Shown here piece by piece: positions 24,900-35,952 of a DNA stretch of 64,000 nucleotides. The position numbers and the translations under genes were made by a program. This stretch comes from Rhizoclosmatium globosum (taxonomy: Eukaryota; Chytridiomycota; Chytridiomycetes; Chytridiales; Chytriomycetaceae): NCBI GenBank assembly GCA_002104985.1, contig MCGO01000161.1, forward strand, positions 1 through 64,000, in the 5' to 3' direction. The stretch's first letter is position 1, and each line of letters starts with the position of its first letter. The notes beneath the pieces are model-generated. The model saw nothing but the letters and a program-made list of their open reading frames with translations, had not been told where the DNA came from and did not search any database.

Positions 24900-25591
24900 C
24901 TGTATAACAAACAGGATTAGGAGTGTGAAGTGTTTGCAATAGTGTGTAATTTAAGGCGAAGGGGTTAAACAGGGCAGCTTCCACCAGTCCAAATTGGGCA
25001 CACCAATTCGACGACAACCACCGCCATCCACGTGCGCGTGCGACCGACCCTCGAATCCCATCCAATTTAAGCCAATCGGCACCCTGTCTTCACGGGCAAG
25101 TTCCACGTCAGCGCCCGCTACTTTGAACTACTTTTGACGGTGGCAACTGCGAGTCTTTGTCCCAATTCTGCTTCTTTTCGCGCTTTTCTCGCCGTTGATT
25201 CGAAGATGGAAACATCGCTGTTTCGTTTGGGGTGTTTGCATCGCTCGTTTGAGGTGGTTGGTTCGTTGGTTGGATCGTTGAATGCCGCACCTTCTTTGAT
25301 GTCGTTGTCTCGGAGGAAAAATTCTGGAAGCCAAATGGAACAAGGGCCTTACTTTATTGTTTCTGCTTTTTAATTAAAGAAGGTTATTAGTATGGAAGTA
25401 GATTAAGTTGAACGTGTAGCTTGTCTGGGTTATGATTGTCCTTCGTCATTATCTGTAGTCATCATTGTTTACCTTTTTTGCTTACTGAATCCTGATGATT
25501 CTCTTTGCGCTATTTACTTTATCCTTCCCACCGAATACATTTGTTGTTAGCGAGATAAAAAGGGAATAAATCTCTTTTTTGAATCGCAGTG
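24900..25591. promoter_or_regulatory. Intergenic: divergent upstream regions of Rab and ING genes
   Basis: About 690 bases between two divergent genes. The part 24980-25330 is GC-richer and contains CACGTG-type sequence near 25030; the part next to the ING gene is AT-rich. Short open frames here have no recognisable protein character. Confidence 0.4.
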
Positions 25592-27221
25592 ATGGCCACT
25601 CAACCCCAGCCAACCATCAACTCGATGGCCTTCCTCGAGGTACCTACTTTCCCGCTATCAACCAACAATTAGACTATTCAGTCTCTATTCGAGCATGTGT
25701 ATGCATTTAACCAAACAACTAAAACATCTCAATCGAACCAGGACTACCTTGACAGTAAATACGCTTCCCTCACAGAACAAACAGCCCAGAATCCTAACGC
25801 CCGAAACAATTAAACAGCAATCGAAGCCCTCCCACTTGAACTCAGCAGAAACTTTACTCTGGCAAGTACCCTCTCCCACCAACCCAACTCTGAACTAACC
25901 ACACAACCCACCCTCACTCAAACATCAGATGAGAGAACTCGGTGGCATGGCTGAAGGTACCTCCCCGTCAACTTCAGCTGAACCCTCGCTGATCTGACTC
26001 ACTTCAAAAACAGATGTTGAAAAGACAATCCAATCCGAAACAGAAGGCGTGGTCGACACTTTAAAAGCTCTGAGCACGCCAGAGGAACGAACGGCTAAGA
26101 TTGTTGCTTTGACGACTCTGTTTAAGGAATACTTGAAGCATGGGGAGGATAAGGTGGCTCTGGCTGTGCAGACTTACGATATGGTTGGCGATTCCACCGC
26201 TACGAATCCAATATAATACTGACATAATGTAAAGGTGGATCGTCATATTCGTCGATTGGATGATGATTTGGCAAAGTATGAGGACGGTGAGACTCGTCTC
26301 AACTGAAACACGCGACTAATTGTTCTTCGATGCAGAACAAATGACTGGACCCAGATCACACCAACAATATTATACTCCAACCATCGCGAACGACCTCCTA
26401 ACACGTAAGTTGTATTCACCCAAAGACTCCCATACTCCCCACACTAACCCCGTTCCTCCCCTCATAGGCCCCACAAACACCGGCACACCAAACAAGCGTG
26501 AGTCGTTTCTCTTCATTCAACACCAAAAAATACCCAGCCATTTTCAACAGGCCCCAAACCAAACAAACCATCTACACCACAACCAGAAACAGTCCCATCC
26601 TCCAGCCTTGGCCTGAAACGAGAAAACAAACGTGTCCCCGCGTCAGGAGGCAATGCAGGTGGAAACACGGGGGGAAGTGGTGTGAGTGGTTCGTCGGGTT
26701 CTGCAAACCAGAAGAAACCAAGTGTGAACAAAACGTACGGTTAATCCCCCCCTAGCCCCACTTTTGTTTTTTGGAGAAGAAGGGCTGACTTGATTGTGAA
26801 TGTTAGGGTCGAGTCGCCTGTGATGGCCTTGAAGTCGCCTGATGATTTGCCTATTGATCCGAATGAGCCACGATACTGTATTTGTAATCAGCATTCGTAT
26901 GGTGATATGATTGGGGTGAGACACTTGATATTGCATTTCCTTGATCTAACTGCTGCTGCTTTTGATTGTTTAGTGTGATAATTCTGATGTGAGTTGTTGG
27001 TTTGCGAATTTATTGCAAGTAACTAATTTTATGACTTTATAGTGTGAGATTGAGTGGTTCCATTATGGTTGTGTTGGATTGACGGAGAAAGTTGAGGGTT
27101 CTTGGTTCTGTCCTCAATGTCGTGACCGTGCAAACAAAAAGACCAAGGTACGTTCTTAAATCGTGTGGTTTTGATGTCTATTGTAACTGACTTTGTTTGG
27201 ATTTGATAGAGACGAATGTAG
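25592..27221 (+). CDS. ING-family PHD-finger protein (Yng2/ING type)
   Basis: A histone H3K4me3 reader found in histone acetyltransferase or deacetylase complexes. The N-terminal ING domain is assembled from 25592-25639, 25682-25696 (15 nt), 25743-25755 (13 nt) and 25818-25861, giving MAFLESLFEHDYLDTIEALP followed by [13 protein letters not shown]; together these exons are 120 nt. The following intron, 25862-25928, starts GCAAGT and ends CAG, so it is a GC-AG intron. A low-complexity linker rich in Pro, Gly and Ser follows, then the C-terminal PHD finger ([36 protein letters not shown]) with the C4HC3 zinc pattern complete. It ends in a basic tail ([11 protein letters not shown]). Confidence 0.92.
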
Positions 27222-27323
27222 TCATATTTATTATTTTTTTGTACGTGTTCAATAAAGCTCAGGAGCTTGCTTATCTTACTCACGTCCTTTTATTTACGGC
27301 TGTTGATACTATCTTCACGTGTA

Positions 27324-28622
27324 TTATATGAAAAGAAAGAAGAAGGGAATCAAATTATATTCTCGTCTCCATCCTTGGGAAGTTGGTTTCACTGACGCGG
27401 CACCAGCAAATCTATTAAATGAAACCGTTCCATTCGCAGAAGTGGTGGTAGTAGTTGTAGTAGTCGAAGTTGTGCTTGAAGTTGTAACAACTCCAGTAAA
27501 TGGTAAAGCTTCAGAGTATCCTAAATAAGACTATTCAGTCTATTAATTTAATTATTGATGTAGTATCAAACCAGTTGGACAATTTGTCGCCATCGTCCCA
27601 AAACTCGGCGGAATTGGAGTATACTTTCCCGTCAACTCATCAAACGATTTCAAGCTATCACTCTGATACGTATCATCTTCCGCGATACTAATAGAATACG
27701 AGCTATCCATGCGTTGTTAGCTGTTGTTGCACATAACCCACAACAATGACAACACTCAACTAATAAAACCCAGAATACGTAACATCCTTCTCCGTATCAT
27801 TCACAACATCCATAATCGCAGACCCAATCGCAATTCCATTACTCCCATAAACTTGCGCCGCATTATTCGTCCGCACAGAAGCATTCGAAACCGTCGCACC
27901 AGGATTAATCACCCCAAAGTCCGCATAATACACCTGAATCCCACTTCACCCCCAGTGTTAATCAACCACCCCCTCTTTCCCCTGAACCTACAAAAAAAAC
28001 CATACCTATACCACGCACTCTTAACTCCAGGCAACCCCGCCGCGGAATTCCCATTCAAATCCGGCCACGACGCGGAAATCGTCACGACGCCTGATGTCGC
28101 TCCTGGACTCGCGTCTGTGAACCAGCTCCCGGGAGTTACGATCGGCCAATTGACAATGGTTCCTGTGCTTACGGGGGGATACAGTTTCGAAAGGCTGATT
28201 GAGTCGTTGAACTTGGAGGGGGGGAAATAGAGGTTAGTAAGGGAGGGAAAGGGGGGGTTTTAAATGAAGTTTAGGAAGGGGTGAGAGTGGAGGTACTCAA
28301 CGTAATTGTATGGGATTGTTGGATCCACGACGGAGATATGAACACTCAACGCGTCGGTATACCCCGTTAAACACGGAAGATTCAGGACAATCGGAGAACC
28401 CGCTGCTGTTCCGTTTGGATACTGTTGGACCAGGACAGTGTTTGTGAATACGGTTGGGGGTAATGCTGTGGTGGAAACGGGGGAACGTTGTCCCATGTTC
28501 CAGCACCATGATCGACGGTCTTTGTTCCAGATTTGTTGGGATATGTAGTGGATTGCGTTACCGCCTGTATAGTCAAAGAGGGGTTCACAGGCTGGAAGGG
28601 GTTTAGTTGCAACCTTTGGCAT
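27324..28622 (-). CDS. Putative secreted or cell-surface protein with C-terminal Thr tract
   Basis: I do not recognise the family. The clearest exon (about 28300-28622) begins MPKVATKPLPACEPLFDY and contains NAIHYISQQIWNKDRRSWCW. Later exons encode SLSKLYPPVSTGTIVNWP, PGATSGVVTISASWPDLNGN, INPGATVSNASVRTNNAAQV and a Ser/Thr run (TTSSTTSTTTTTTTTSANG). The composition, rich in Asn, Ser, Thr and Tyr with few charges, is that of an extracellular fungal protein. At least four introns. The 5' end is unresolved: a perfect donor follows ATGGGAGTTCC near 28735, but I found no in-phase acceptor, so a signal-peptide exon may be missed. The C-terminus ends in a short hydrophobic tail. Confidence 0.5.
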
Positions 28623-28813
28623 ATTATAGTAAAGGGGGCTTACTTCTATGAGATGAGGAAGAAAACGAACGACGTAAGAGTTAGTATACTGTGTAAGGTG
28701 TTGCAAGAGTCGAATGTCACTCACGGAACTCCCATGTCGATTTCTGAGAAGGATTTACAAAAACAGAATACGATCGCGTTTCTTCTTTATTTCCAACTCA
28801 ACTTTTTAGTAAT

Positions 28814-30957
28814 CTATTCTTTTTTCGTATCCAAACTTTGACGGATGGGACTTTGCTGTCGCCTTTGGTCCAAGCTGGCGCCTCGACTCTGTTGTTTCTC
28901 CTCCAATGGTTGTTCAACAAGAGCGCTGGCCTGGTCCACCACAGACTCCACCGATTTTGTCTCTTCAGAATTAACAGCCTCTTCCACACCCGCATTCACA
29001 GCACTCTCAGCAACAACAGCAGCAGCTTTATCCTCCTCCGCTTTCAAGGCAGCAGCAATAGCAGCAGCCGCAGCCGCCTTCTGCCTCTTCTCCTCCAAAA
29101 CAACCTTCATCTCCCACCTCTTCACAACAGCAACATACTTCCCAAGCCCCTCCAAAACCTCCCCTCCTCCTCCTCCTCCCCCCAAAAGACTTTGACCAGA
29201 GCTCCCCCCCATCAAATGAACCTCAAACCCATCCCAAATACTCGGCACAAGCACCTCTACAAAGAGCTTGCAAGCACTACAGAAATCCCTGTACCGCTGC
29301 GACTCCTCCACTTCAGCTTCGGTGCCCCCCACTTCGGACTCAATCGCAGTTGCAGCGTTTTGCAACGCCGCCACGACTCTTGAAATGTGTCCTGAAATAA
29401 CGAGACGCAGGCGCGGTGCAAGAGCCGTTGCAGGAACAACGCGAAGAGCGTTGTAACAAGTGTAAAACACGTTCAGGAGGTGGGCGAGGGGTGGGTATGC
29501 AAGTAACTGCTGTGGAGGGGAAATAATGTTCGCGGCAGATGCAGCGCTGCTAGGTGGGAACGAGTTTTGTCGGGAGGGTACTGTTGTTGAGGAGGCTGTG
29601 AACTGTTTCATGTAGATTCCTTGAGCGACTGGGGTTGTTGTTGAGAGCCAGTTGTGGAATCCTGCACAGCCTTCGTCGAGGAGGGTTGTTGCGATGCGTT
29701 CTGTTGCGGTGAGGAAGGGGTCAGTTGTGAGGATACGGAAATCGACGCCGACGCGGCCGAGGGAGAGGCCGTAATACATCGTTTGGGTAAGCAGGGAGGA
29801 AAGTGATTGGGTGTCGTGGATGTGGGGTAGAGATTGAGTGAGGGCTTCAAGGAAGAGGTTGACGGTTTGTGTCACGTACGAGGAGAGAATTGTGGAAGTT
29901 GCGAGAGCAGATGTTTGGGGATGGTAGATGGCTGGGGTTGTAGCAGTTTGAGAGTTGTGATGGAGGGAGTTGGAGTGAAGTAATGTTGATGTGGACGAAG
30001 GGAGGTTTGAGTCAGCGAAAATAGCCTTATACTGAGTGATGATATCGAAAAAGTGTTCGCGAGATACTTCAATGTACTTTTTCACATGCTCAGATGGGTC
30101 AGTTTCGCGAATTTCAGACAGCAGTTGGCGAAAGAAGGCGTCTTTCTGCTGCAGAAAGACGAGACGAAGTTCTGTTTCCGGAAAGACTTCCATTCGTCTA
30201 AGATAACCAATAACACGAATACATTGAGGCAGTTTCGCGTTTGATTTCAATGTTGCGACCAACTGGGCCAGCATCAGCGTAGTTGACGTTGAGACTTGAG
30301 AAGAAATCGACTGAACTGCAGCAGAAGATGGATGGCGGAGGGTCTAATTGGATGCGATTAGTTGAAGCGGAGAACGGGGTGTCCAGTGTACCAAACGAGA
30401 GACAAATGCAGCCAGATCAAGGGCATCCTCATAGGCACCCGCGCGCACAAAGGCATCAAAGAGGGAAGGGATACCAAGTAGATCGATTATTTGGTCGTAG
30501 TTGTTTCTGAGGATGCGTTCCTTGTCCTTCTGCGACTGATCGATTGGCTGTGGTTTTCGGGGATAGTTTTAAAAGGGACATCAACAACAAAGAAACAAAC
30601 AAACGCACATCCAACTTCAGGTTCAGCGACAGAGCCTCCGCTTTCAAGGCAAGGCCGTCGAGCGAAGCGGCAACGGCATCGGCCCGCACGGCCAAGTCTC
30701 TTTGGCACGCATTCGCAGCGAGAAAGGACCGGTGCTCGGCGGCCGCGAGTCCGGACAGCGCCGCGTCGATGCCGCGTTGCTCGGCCGCTGAATTGGTTGG
30801 TTGGTTTGGTTGGTGGATGGTTTTAATGCATTGAATTAACAACAAAACATCACTCACCAAGTGCCGATGGAAGCGCCTTCAACTGCGGAAGGCCCATGTC
30901 AAGGAGCAGTGCGGCAAGGCCCTTGGTGTCCGTGGGCGATGTTGCGGTTTGAACCAT
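28814..30957 (-). CDS. COG8: Conserved oligomeric Golgi complex subunit 8
   Basis: Start ATG 30957 (MVQTATSPTDTKGLAALL). The first exons encode a Leu-rich coiled region (LSGLAAAEHRSFLAANACQR) and a helix-rich segment with AYEDALDLAAFVSRL. The long last exon carries the most typical COG8 sequence: LPQCIRVIGYLRRMEVF, ELRLVFLQQKDAFFRQLL, EVSREHFFDIITQYKAIF and MYYGLSLGRVGVDFR. COG8 is part of lobe B of the COG tether, which handles retrograde traffic within the Golgi. Residues beyond about 450 are low-complexity (Gly-, Ala/Glu-rich) and probably disordered. Confidence 0.9.
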
Positions 30958-31060
30958 TTGGGGATCAAAATTAGTTGACCTGATGGACAAAAGAACAAGA
31001 AATAGAAATGAAGAAAAGAATGAATAGACATTTATTGCTATTACTCTCAACCAGCTCAAT

Positions 31061-31632
31061 TTACTGAGAAGCTGCCAAGTAACGCTCAGAGACATCCTTC
31101 CAGTTGACAACGTTCCAGATGTTCTTCAAGTAGTCTGGGCGGACGTTCTTGTACTGCAAGTAGTACGCGTGCTCCCACACATCAATACCCAACAATGGAA
31201 CACGGTGTCCCAAAATTGGGTCCTGGTTGCTGGTGGTAGCAATCTCAAGGCTCTTGGTGGTCTTGTTGTAAACCAACCATCCCCATCCAGATCCTAGAAC
31301 GTCCTTTTCAGTATATTCTTATTATTTGTGTCCCAGTGGATTCTTACCCTGAACGGCAGCAGCCTGTCCGTTGAAGTTGGTGATGAAGGAATCAAGACTT
31401 CCAAACTGCTTGGTCAAAGCAGCCTGCAAAGCTCCCTTCTGCAAGTCACCTCCTCCCTGGCTCTGTGGAGCCAAGTTCTTCCAGAAGATGGTGTGGTTGA
31501 CGTGTCCTGATTGAAATGAACATAAATTAGTTCATAAATTCTCTCAGGAGAGGAAAAGACGAATTTAAGTAATTGCATTATGCCTGATGATCCCTTCAAC
31601 TGATGCAGTTTGAGGACATTACGCAATCTACA

Positions 31633-31731
<99 letters not shown>

Positions 31732-32292
31732 AAAACAACCTTCATCCTCCATCAACACGAAAACTCACCTCCGTAGTTGAAGTTGATGGCACTGTTCAAA
31801 GCCAAAACAGCAGCAGCATCCTTCTTGTGCACAGCCTCCTCGAGCTTCTCAATAGCAATGTTGAGGTTGTTGACGTACGCCTGGTGGTGCTTGGCGTGGT
31901 GGATTTCCATGATCTGGGCTATAATATTTAATTGAGTTAGATTGTTGCCGGTATTTGGATGGGACGGAAGTGGTCCTCTGGGTTTAGATCGCATCGAGAG
32001 GTGTGTGAGACATGATATACATCCTCCGGCACATGCACCACGAGATAGGGTTTGTCCCTCTGAGTAAAAGAACGCGAATGGATTTACCAGAGATGAATGG
32101 CTCCAACTAAACAAAGTATGAATGATTAATTTGAAATCGACAGGTGCACCCAACACAAAGAGAGGAAACTCACGGCGCCTGGGGCAAAGGACAAGTCTGG
32201 AAGAGAGAACTTGGACACTCCGCCAGTGGCAGCGGCAGCAGCGAATCCGCGGGTGAGACGAGGAGTGGTGAGAGCGAGGCGGGTGAGCATTT
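31061..32292 (-). CDS. SOD2: Mitochondrial manganese superoxide dismutase
   Basis: Converts superoxide to peroxide and oxygen in the mitochondrial matrix. I chose ATG 32292 because it starts a typical presequence ([20 protein letters not shown]). Metal ligands and family signatures are present: [27 protein letters not shown] and [15 protein letters not shown] (DxWEHAYY). [10 protein letters not shown] precedes the last part. Four introns, two of them much longer than the local norm; one (about 31510-31770) contains the (CA)46 microsatellite. Length after cleavage is normal for an Fe/Mn-SOD. The Gly-Gln pair typical of Mn-type enzymes ([15 protein letters not shown]) supports Mn rather than Fe. 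Confidence 0.95.
31637..31728. repeat. (CA)46 dinucleotide microsatellite
   Basis: Uninterrupted CA repeat of about 92 bp, preceded by an imperfect CACGCG start. It lies in an intron of the Mn-SOD gene, so the transcript carries (GU)46. Confidence 0.97.
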
Positions 32293-32433
32293 TTTGAAGG
32301 TTGCTTTTTCTCTGATCAACCAACACGTTCCATTGAGTTTACTGTTCACCTTGTTGCCAGTCGATAGTAGCAGTAGGTATCCAAGACTCCACGTTCATCT
32401 TTATTCTTCAATCCATCCACTATGCACCACAAC

Positions 32434-33769
32434 TTAGATAATCTTTTTGGAAACAAGGAACTGCTTCAAGTATCGAGTTTGGAGGTATCCAACCAAAACT
32501 GTAAATTCATTCCAGGTTAGAATATAACACTCCAAAACACGGGATGAACAAGCACGAGTAAGAACTCACCCAACACAAAGATTTGAAGAAGTGTCCAACG
32601 AACCACTTTTCCGTTAATGCTTTCACTAAAGTCTCTGAACTCGGCTTCACGATCCTATTCACATGTATAATTGGGTTGGACTGCTGTTTTTGATGAAAGG
32701 TAGAGAATGCACTTACACGCTGGTACTTTTGCTCGTTCAAGATATTGTTGACAACATATTTCAAGGATCGCACGCGGACAGAGAGGTCTACGTGAGTATT
32801 TCATTCAGAATCAAAGATTGTTAGAGAACAACAAACTATTACCATCAACAGTTTGTTTCGCGGCTGTTCCATCTGCGTGAGCAACTTCACCAAACAGGAG
32901 GTCGAATTCCATTTTCTGAAGGGTTTAGGGACACTTCATTAGTATTCGGCACGGTGAACGGGGTAAAAATGATGAATTGGACGTACGGTTTTAGAGTGAG
33001 AGAACCATCCATCTTGACCACCGTTAGCAGTCCTATAATTTGAGACCGTTTAGTGGAAATGAACTGTTGGTTGTAGCCAGTCCCGAGCCAGATTCCTCCA
33101 ACAGCTCTCCAGACTTCAAGCAAGAAACCATCTGCCAAAGGTCCATCTGCACTTCCCCCCAATTTTGTCGTCGGCTTCAAAACTCCTGTAGCATGTAAGG
33201 TCCTTCCAACCAGCCCCATAACCCTGTCTTAGTCCAACAACGTCTCGGATCTCCAAGAACCTCCCCCATCCTCCCTTAACAAATGCATCCAATCGAATCC
33301 AAACTTCCACACCCCTCTAAAGTCTGCTTGAACACTCACACGCAAATCAAGTGCTCTCCAAAGTCAGTTGACGTGAAAGTGAATTTCCCCTTCGCAGCGC
33401 CTTTCTGGTTTAAGATCCTGTGCTTCAATACGACAGACTAATGAAGGGTAGCGACCCCCCGGGGGGTTAACGTTTTATTTTTCCTATATGGGGAGTTAAA
33501 ACACACCTCGACAGTGATGAGGACGATCTGCTGTGCATTGTCCTGGTACTTCATGAGAGTTGGGTTCCATTCGGTTGCAGCGTATTTCCCTGTTTCGGTT
33601 TTTGAGTGAATCAATAAAGATGGTGTTGAAGGTTAGGGGACGAACCAAGAACTGTTGTGTCCTTGGGGAGCTCTTCGATGAAGCATTTCTGTTCTGTGCC
33701 TTCGAGGATGAAGTGGAGTCCGTGGACGAGGGTCGTGAGGAGGGCGAGGAGTGGTAGGCGAAGGAGCAT
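32434..33769 (-). CDS. p24-family (emp24/gp25L/TMED) cargo receptor
   Basis: Start ATG 33769 with a signal peptide (MLLRLPLLALLTTLVHG). The lumenal GOLD domain begins LHFILEGTEQKCFIEEL and includes FTSTDFGEHLICV. Then comes a coiled-coil region (DLSVRVRSLKYVVNNILNEQ, EAEFRDFSESINGK) and one transmembrane helix (WTLLQIFVLVLVGYL). The cytoplasmic tail, QTRYLKQFLVSKKII, has the aromatic/dibasic COPI- and COPII-binding signals of the p24 family. Role: packaging of GPI-anchored and other cargo in ER-Golgi vesicles. The intron 33033-33339 (307 nt) is unusually long. Another intron carries a 14-bp GC palindrome. p24-delta/Erv25-type by its tail. Confidence 0.88.
33454..33467. repeat. 14-bp GC palindrome in a p24 intron
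   Basis: A perfect palindrome of A, six C, six G, T, inside an otherwise AT-rich intron (about 33400-33507). Confidence 0.9.
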
Positions 33770-34057
33770 CGTTTGGTGTTTTGGTGGGGAGAAAATAGAC
33801 AAAAGGGATGTAGAACAAGGATAACGGACTACATGAAATACAATACAATTGAGACAGAGGGGCCAAACGTAGCGTCTTATGTGAATTAGACTTTACGTGT
33901 TGACTTGGCGTAGCTTCTCATTTACCTCTAACTCATACTATCGGAGATGTCTACTGCAAATGTCCGTAAGCTTTATCATGTATTAAATAAAAATACTTGG
34001 TTCTTTTTAACATGTTCAAGCCTTTTTCTTTTGTAAGAACCTTCAATTGCCGAAACG

Positions 34058-35515
34058 ATGTGGAGCAACATCCTACTCTTTGCCTCACCACGGTCTGACA
34101 CGCATCGCTACTTTTCCCGCATGCCTCAGTCACCCTTGCCAACGCACCTTATCTGGCAAATCGCACATTCATGCCCTCTTCCAATTTACTTAGTAATGGC
34201 TGGCCTCTTTCTACTTTACCGCATCATCCGAACACTTTTCGCAATCGCTCTTAATATTCCTGGCCCAAGACCTTCTTGGTCTATATCCACTCGATTGGTC
34301 CACACTGTCATGAAAGCATCCACAGAAGCAATCCCTCCACAAGCTCGACATTCATATACACTGAGCCGCTTCGTTACTGCCATTCCTGCACCGGCTTGGA
34401 TGGCAAAAGCGCATGTAGAAGCCGTTGAGATTTCTGTAGAGGATGATGAATTGTGGAACAAGGTTTGGAAGTATGTGTCTGGAGTTAGCGAACAAGATCC
34501 TCTTGTGGACGCTGGGCTCAGAAGAAGTATCCATGCCGAATGGGTTATACATTGGAATGTCAAACCCAAGATGAAAGAAGACAGCTGTGTCACTCTTTAT
34601 TTGCATGGAGGGTTGGTACATTCTTGGCGTGGTTGACACCTGGCTTTACTGATACAAACCCCTTCCAGAGCCCATATGATTGGATCACCAGGTTCCCACC
34701 GCGACCTCATTTCATCTCTAAGTAAATCCGTCAACGGTCCTGTCCTAGCAATCGACTACAAGAAATCTCCTGACGCAATGTTCCCAGTTGCAATCTTCGA
34801 AGCCATTCAAGCCTACCGCAACCTTCTCACCGAGGATCCCTCATGCATAAACCTTATATCATCGAAATTTTTCATAAATTCTAAAGATCCATACAAATTC
34901 AAGCCGTCCCAAATCGTAGTCATGGGTGACTCCTCCGGCGGCTGTCTTACCCTCCAAACATTACTCCTAATCGCAGACCTCGGCCTCCCAACCCCAAAAT
35001 GTGCTGTCCTTATGAGTCCTCAAACCGACATGCTGATGTCCAGCGAAACAATGACGAGCAACTGGGACAGCGACATTCTATGCTTTGATCGCGTCGGATA
35101 CGCGTTTGGAAAGATTGCGTATGCTGGGGAATGGTTCTCACCTGTACATCCGGTCGTCTCGCCCTGCTACCAAACGGATTTCAGAGGCTTACCGCCGGTT
35201 TTGATACAAGTCGGGGATGCTGAAGTCCTTCTAGGTGATACCAAACGACTGTTCGAAGGAATGAGGCGGTATGGAGGGGTAGATGTTGAAATGCAAGTTT
35301 GGAAAGATTGTTTTCACGTTTGGCATGCGTTTGCTGGGGTCATTGGAGATGCTGCTCATGAGGCGATCAATGAGGTTGGTGAGTTTGTCAGGAGAGTTGA
35401 GGGGGTGATTGAATGCAGACATGACCAAAGTACCGAGTTTGTAACTTTTAGAAATGACGGAAAAGTAATCAAGGTGGAGGAAAAGAGGAGGAAACGACGT
35501 GTAGGAAAATCATAA
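34058..35515 (+). CDS. Membrane-anchored alpha/beta-hydrolase fold-3 (HSL/AADAC-like) esterase, copy 1
   Basis: Start ATG 34058 (MWSNILLFASPRSD). A hydrophobic helix (LPIYLVMAGLFLLYRIIRTL) near residues 45-65 likely anchors the enzyme in the ER. An intron of about 58 nt (34614-34670), phase 2, splits the oxyanion-hole motif HGG|AHMIGSPGSHRD. Exon 2 has the nucleophile elbow GDSSGGCL, the acid in LIQVGDAEVLLGD and the catalytic His in DCFHVWHAF. This is the hormone-sensitive-lipase-like family (Abhydrolase_3), hydrolysing ester bonds of lipids or acylated small molecules; the substrate is unknown. It is divergent to three related loci on the minus strand. Confidence 0.88.
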
Positions 35516-35558
35516 GCAGTGTTCATATTTCATTGATTGAATTGCTACATTTTAGATG

Positions 35559-35911
35559 CTAATAAGATGTAACATTGATAGTCATTTGAACTTTCGTTGT
35601 TAGATTTGCAACAACATATGTATAGTGAGCCTGTGGCGGAATAGCTTTCGCAGCTGCGTGTGCCACAGTATGTAGGATTCGAGTAATAATGAACCTGGTA
35701 TACCAAAAGCAATTGCGACGATCGTCAACAGGAACCAGAGTATTATATACGTGAGAGTGATAATGAAGTACAGAGATAATGTCCAAAGTAATTCTGTTGG
35801 TGGTAGGCCTTCCGGAACATGAGGAAAGTAGTCTGAGTAGTCTGGAATTTGGGGAATCAAAAAGCTTATAATTGAGGATAAACATTTTAAATGATAAGGA
35901 TTGTTGAACAA
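35559..35911 (-). pseudogene. Relic of a fourth esterase (N-terminal part only)
   Basis: One frame gives PDYSDYFPHVPEGLPPTELL, a membrane helix and IAFGIPG, which align with the start of the neighbouring copy (LPEYFPHVPQAPLPSDLL ... IAFGIPG). The homology then continues in another frame (RFIITRILHTVAHAAAKAIP PQAHYTYV, matching the neighbour's TTRIIHAVVKAMTTAIPLQS). The shift occurs right after FGIPG. There is no catalytic domain: GDSSGG, acid and His are all missing, and the frame stops at 35559. So this is a truncated, frameshifted duplicate. Confidence 0.75.
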
Positions 35912-35952
35912 ATCTTGTAATGGTATTAAGCTTTAATGAGGTTCAGTTGAAA

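Noticed and set aside
25134..25373. 79-codon open frame between the Rab and ING genes
   Set aside because: Short, no homology I recognise, in a likely promoter region.
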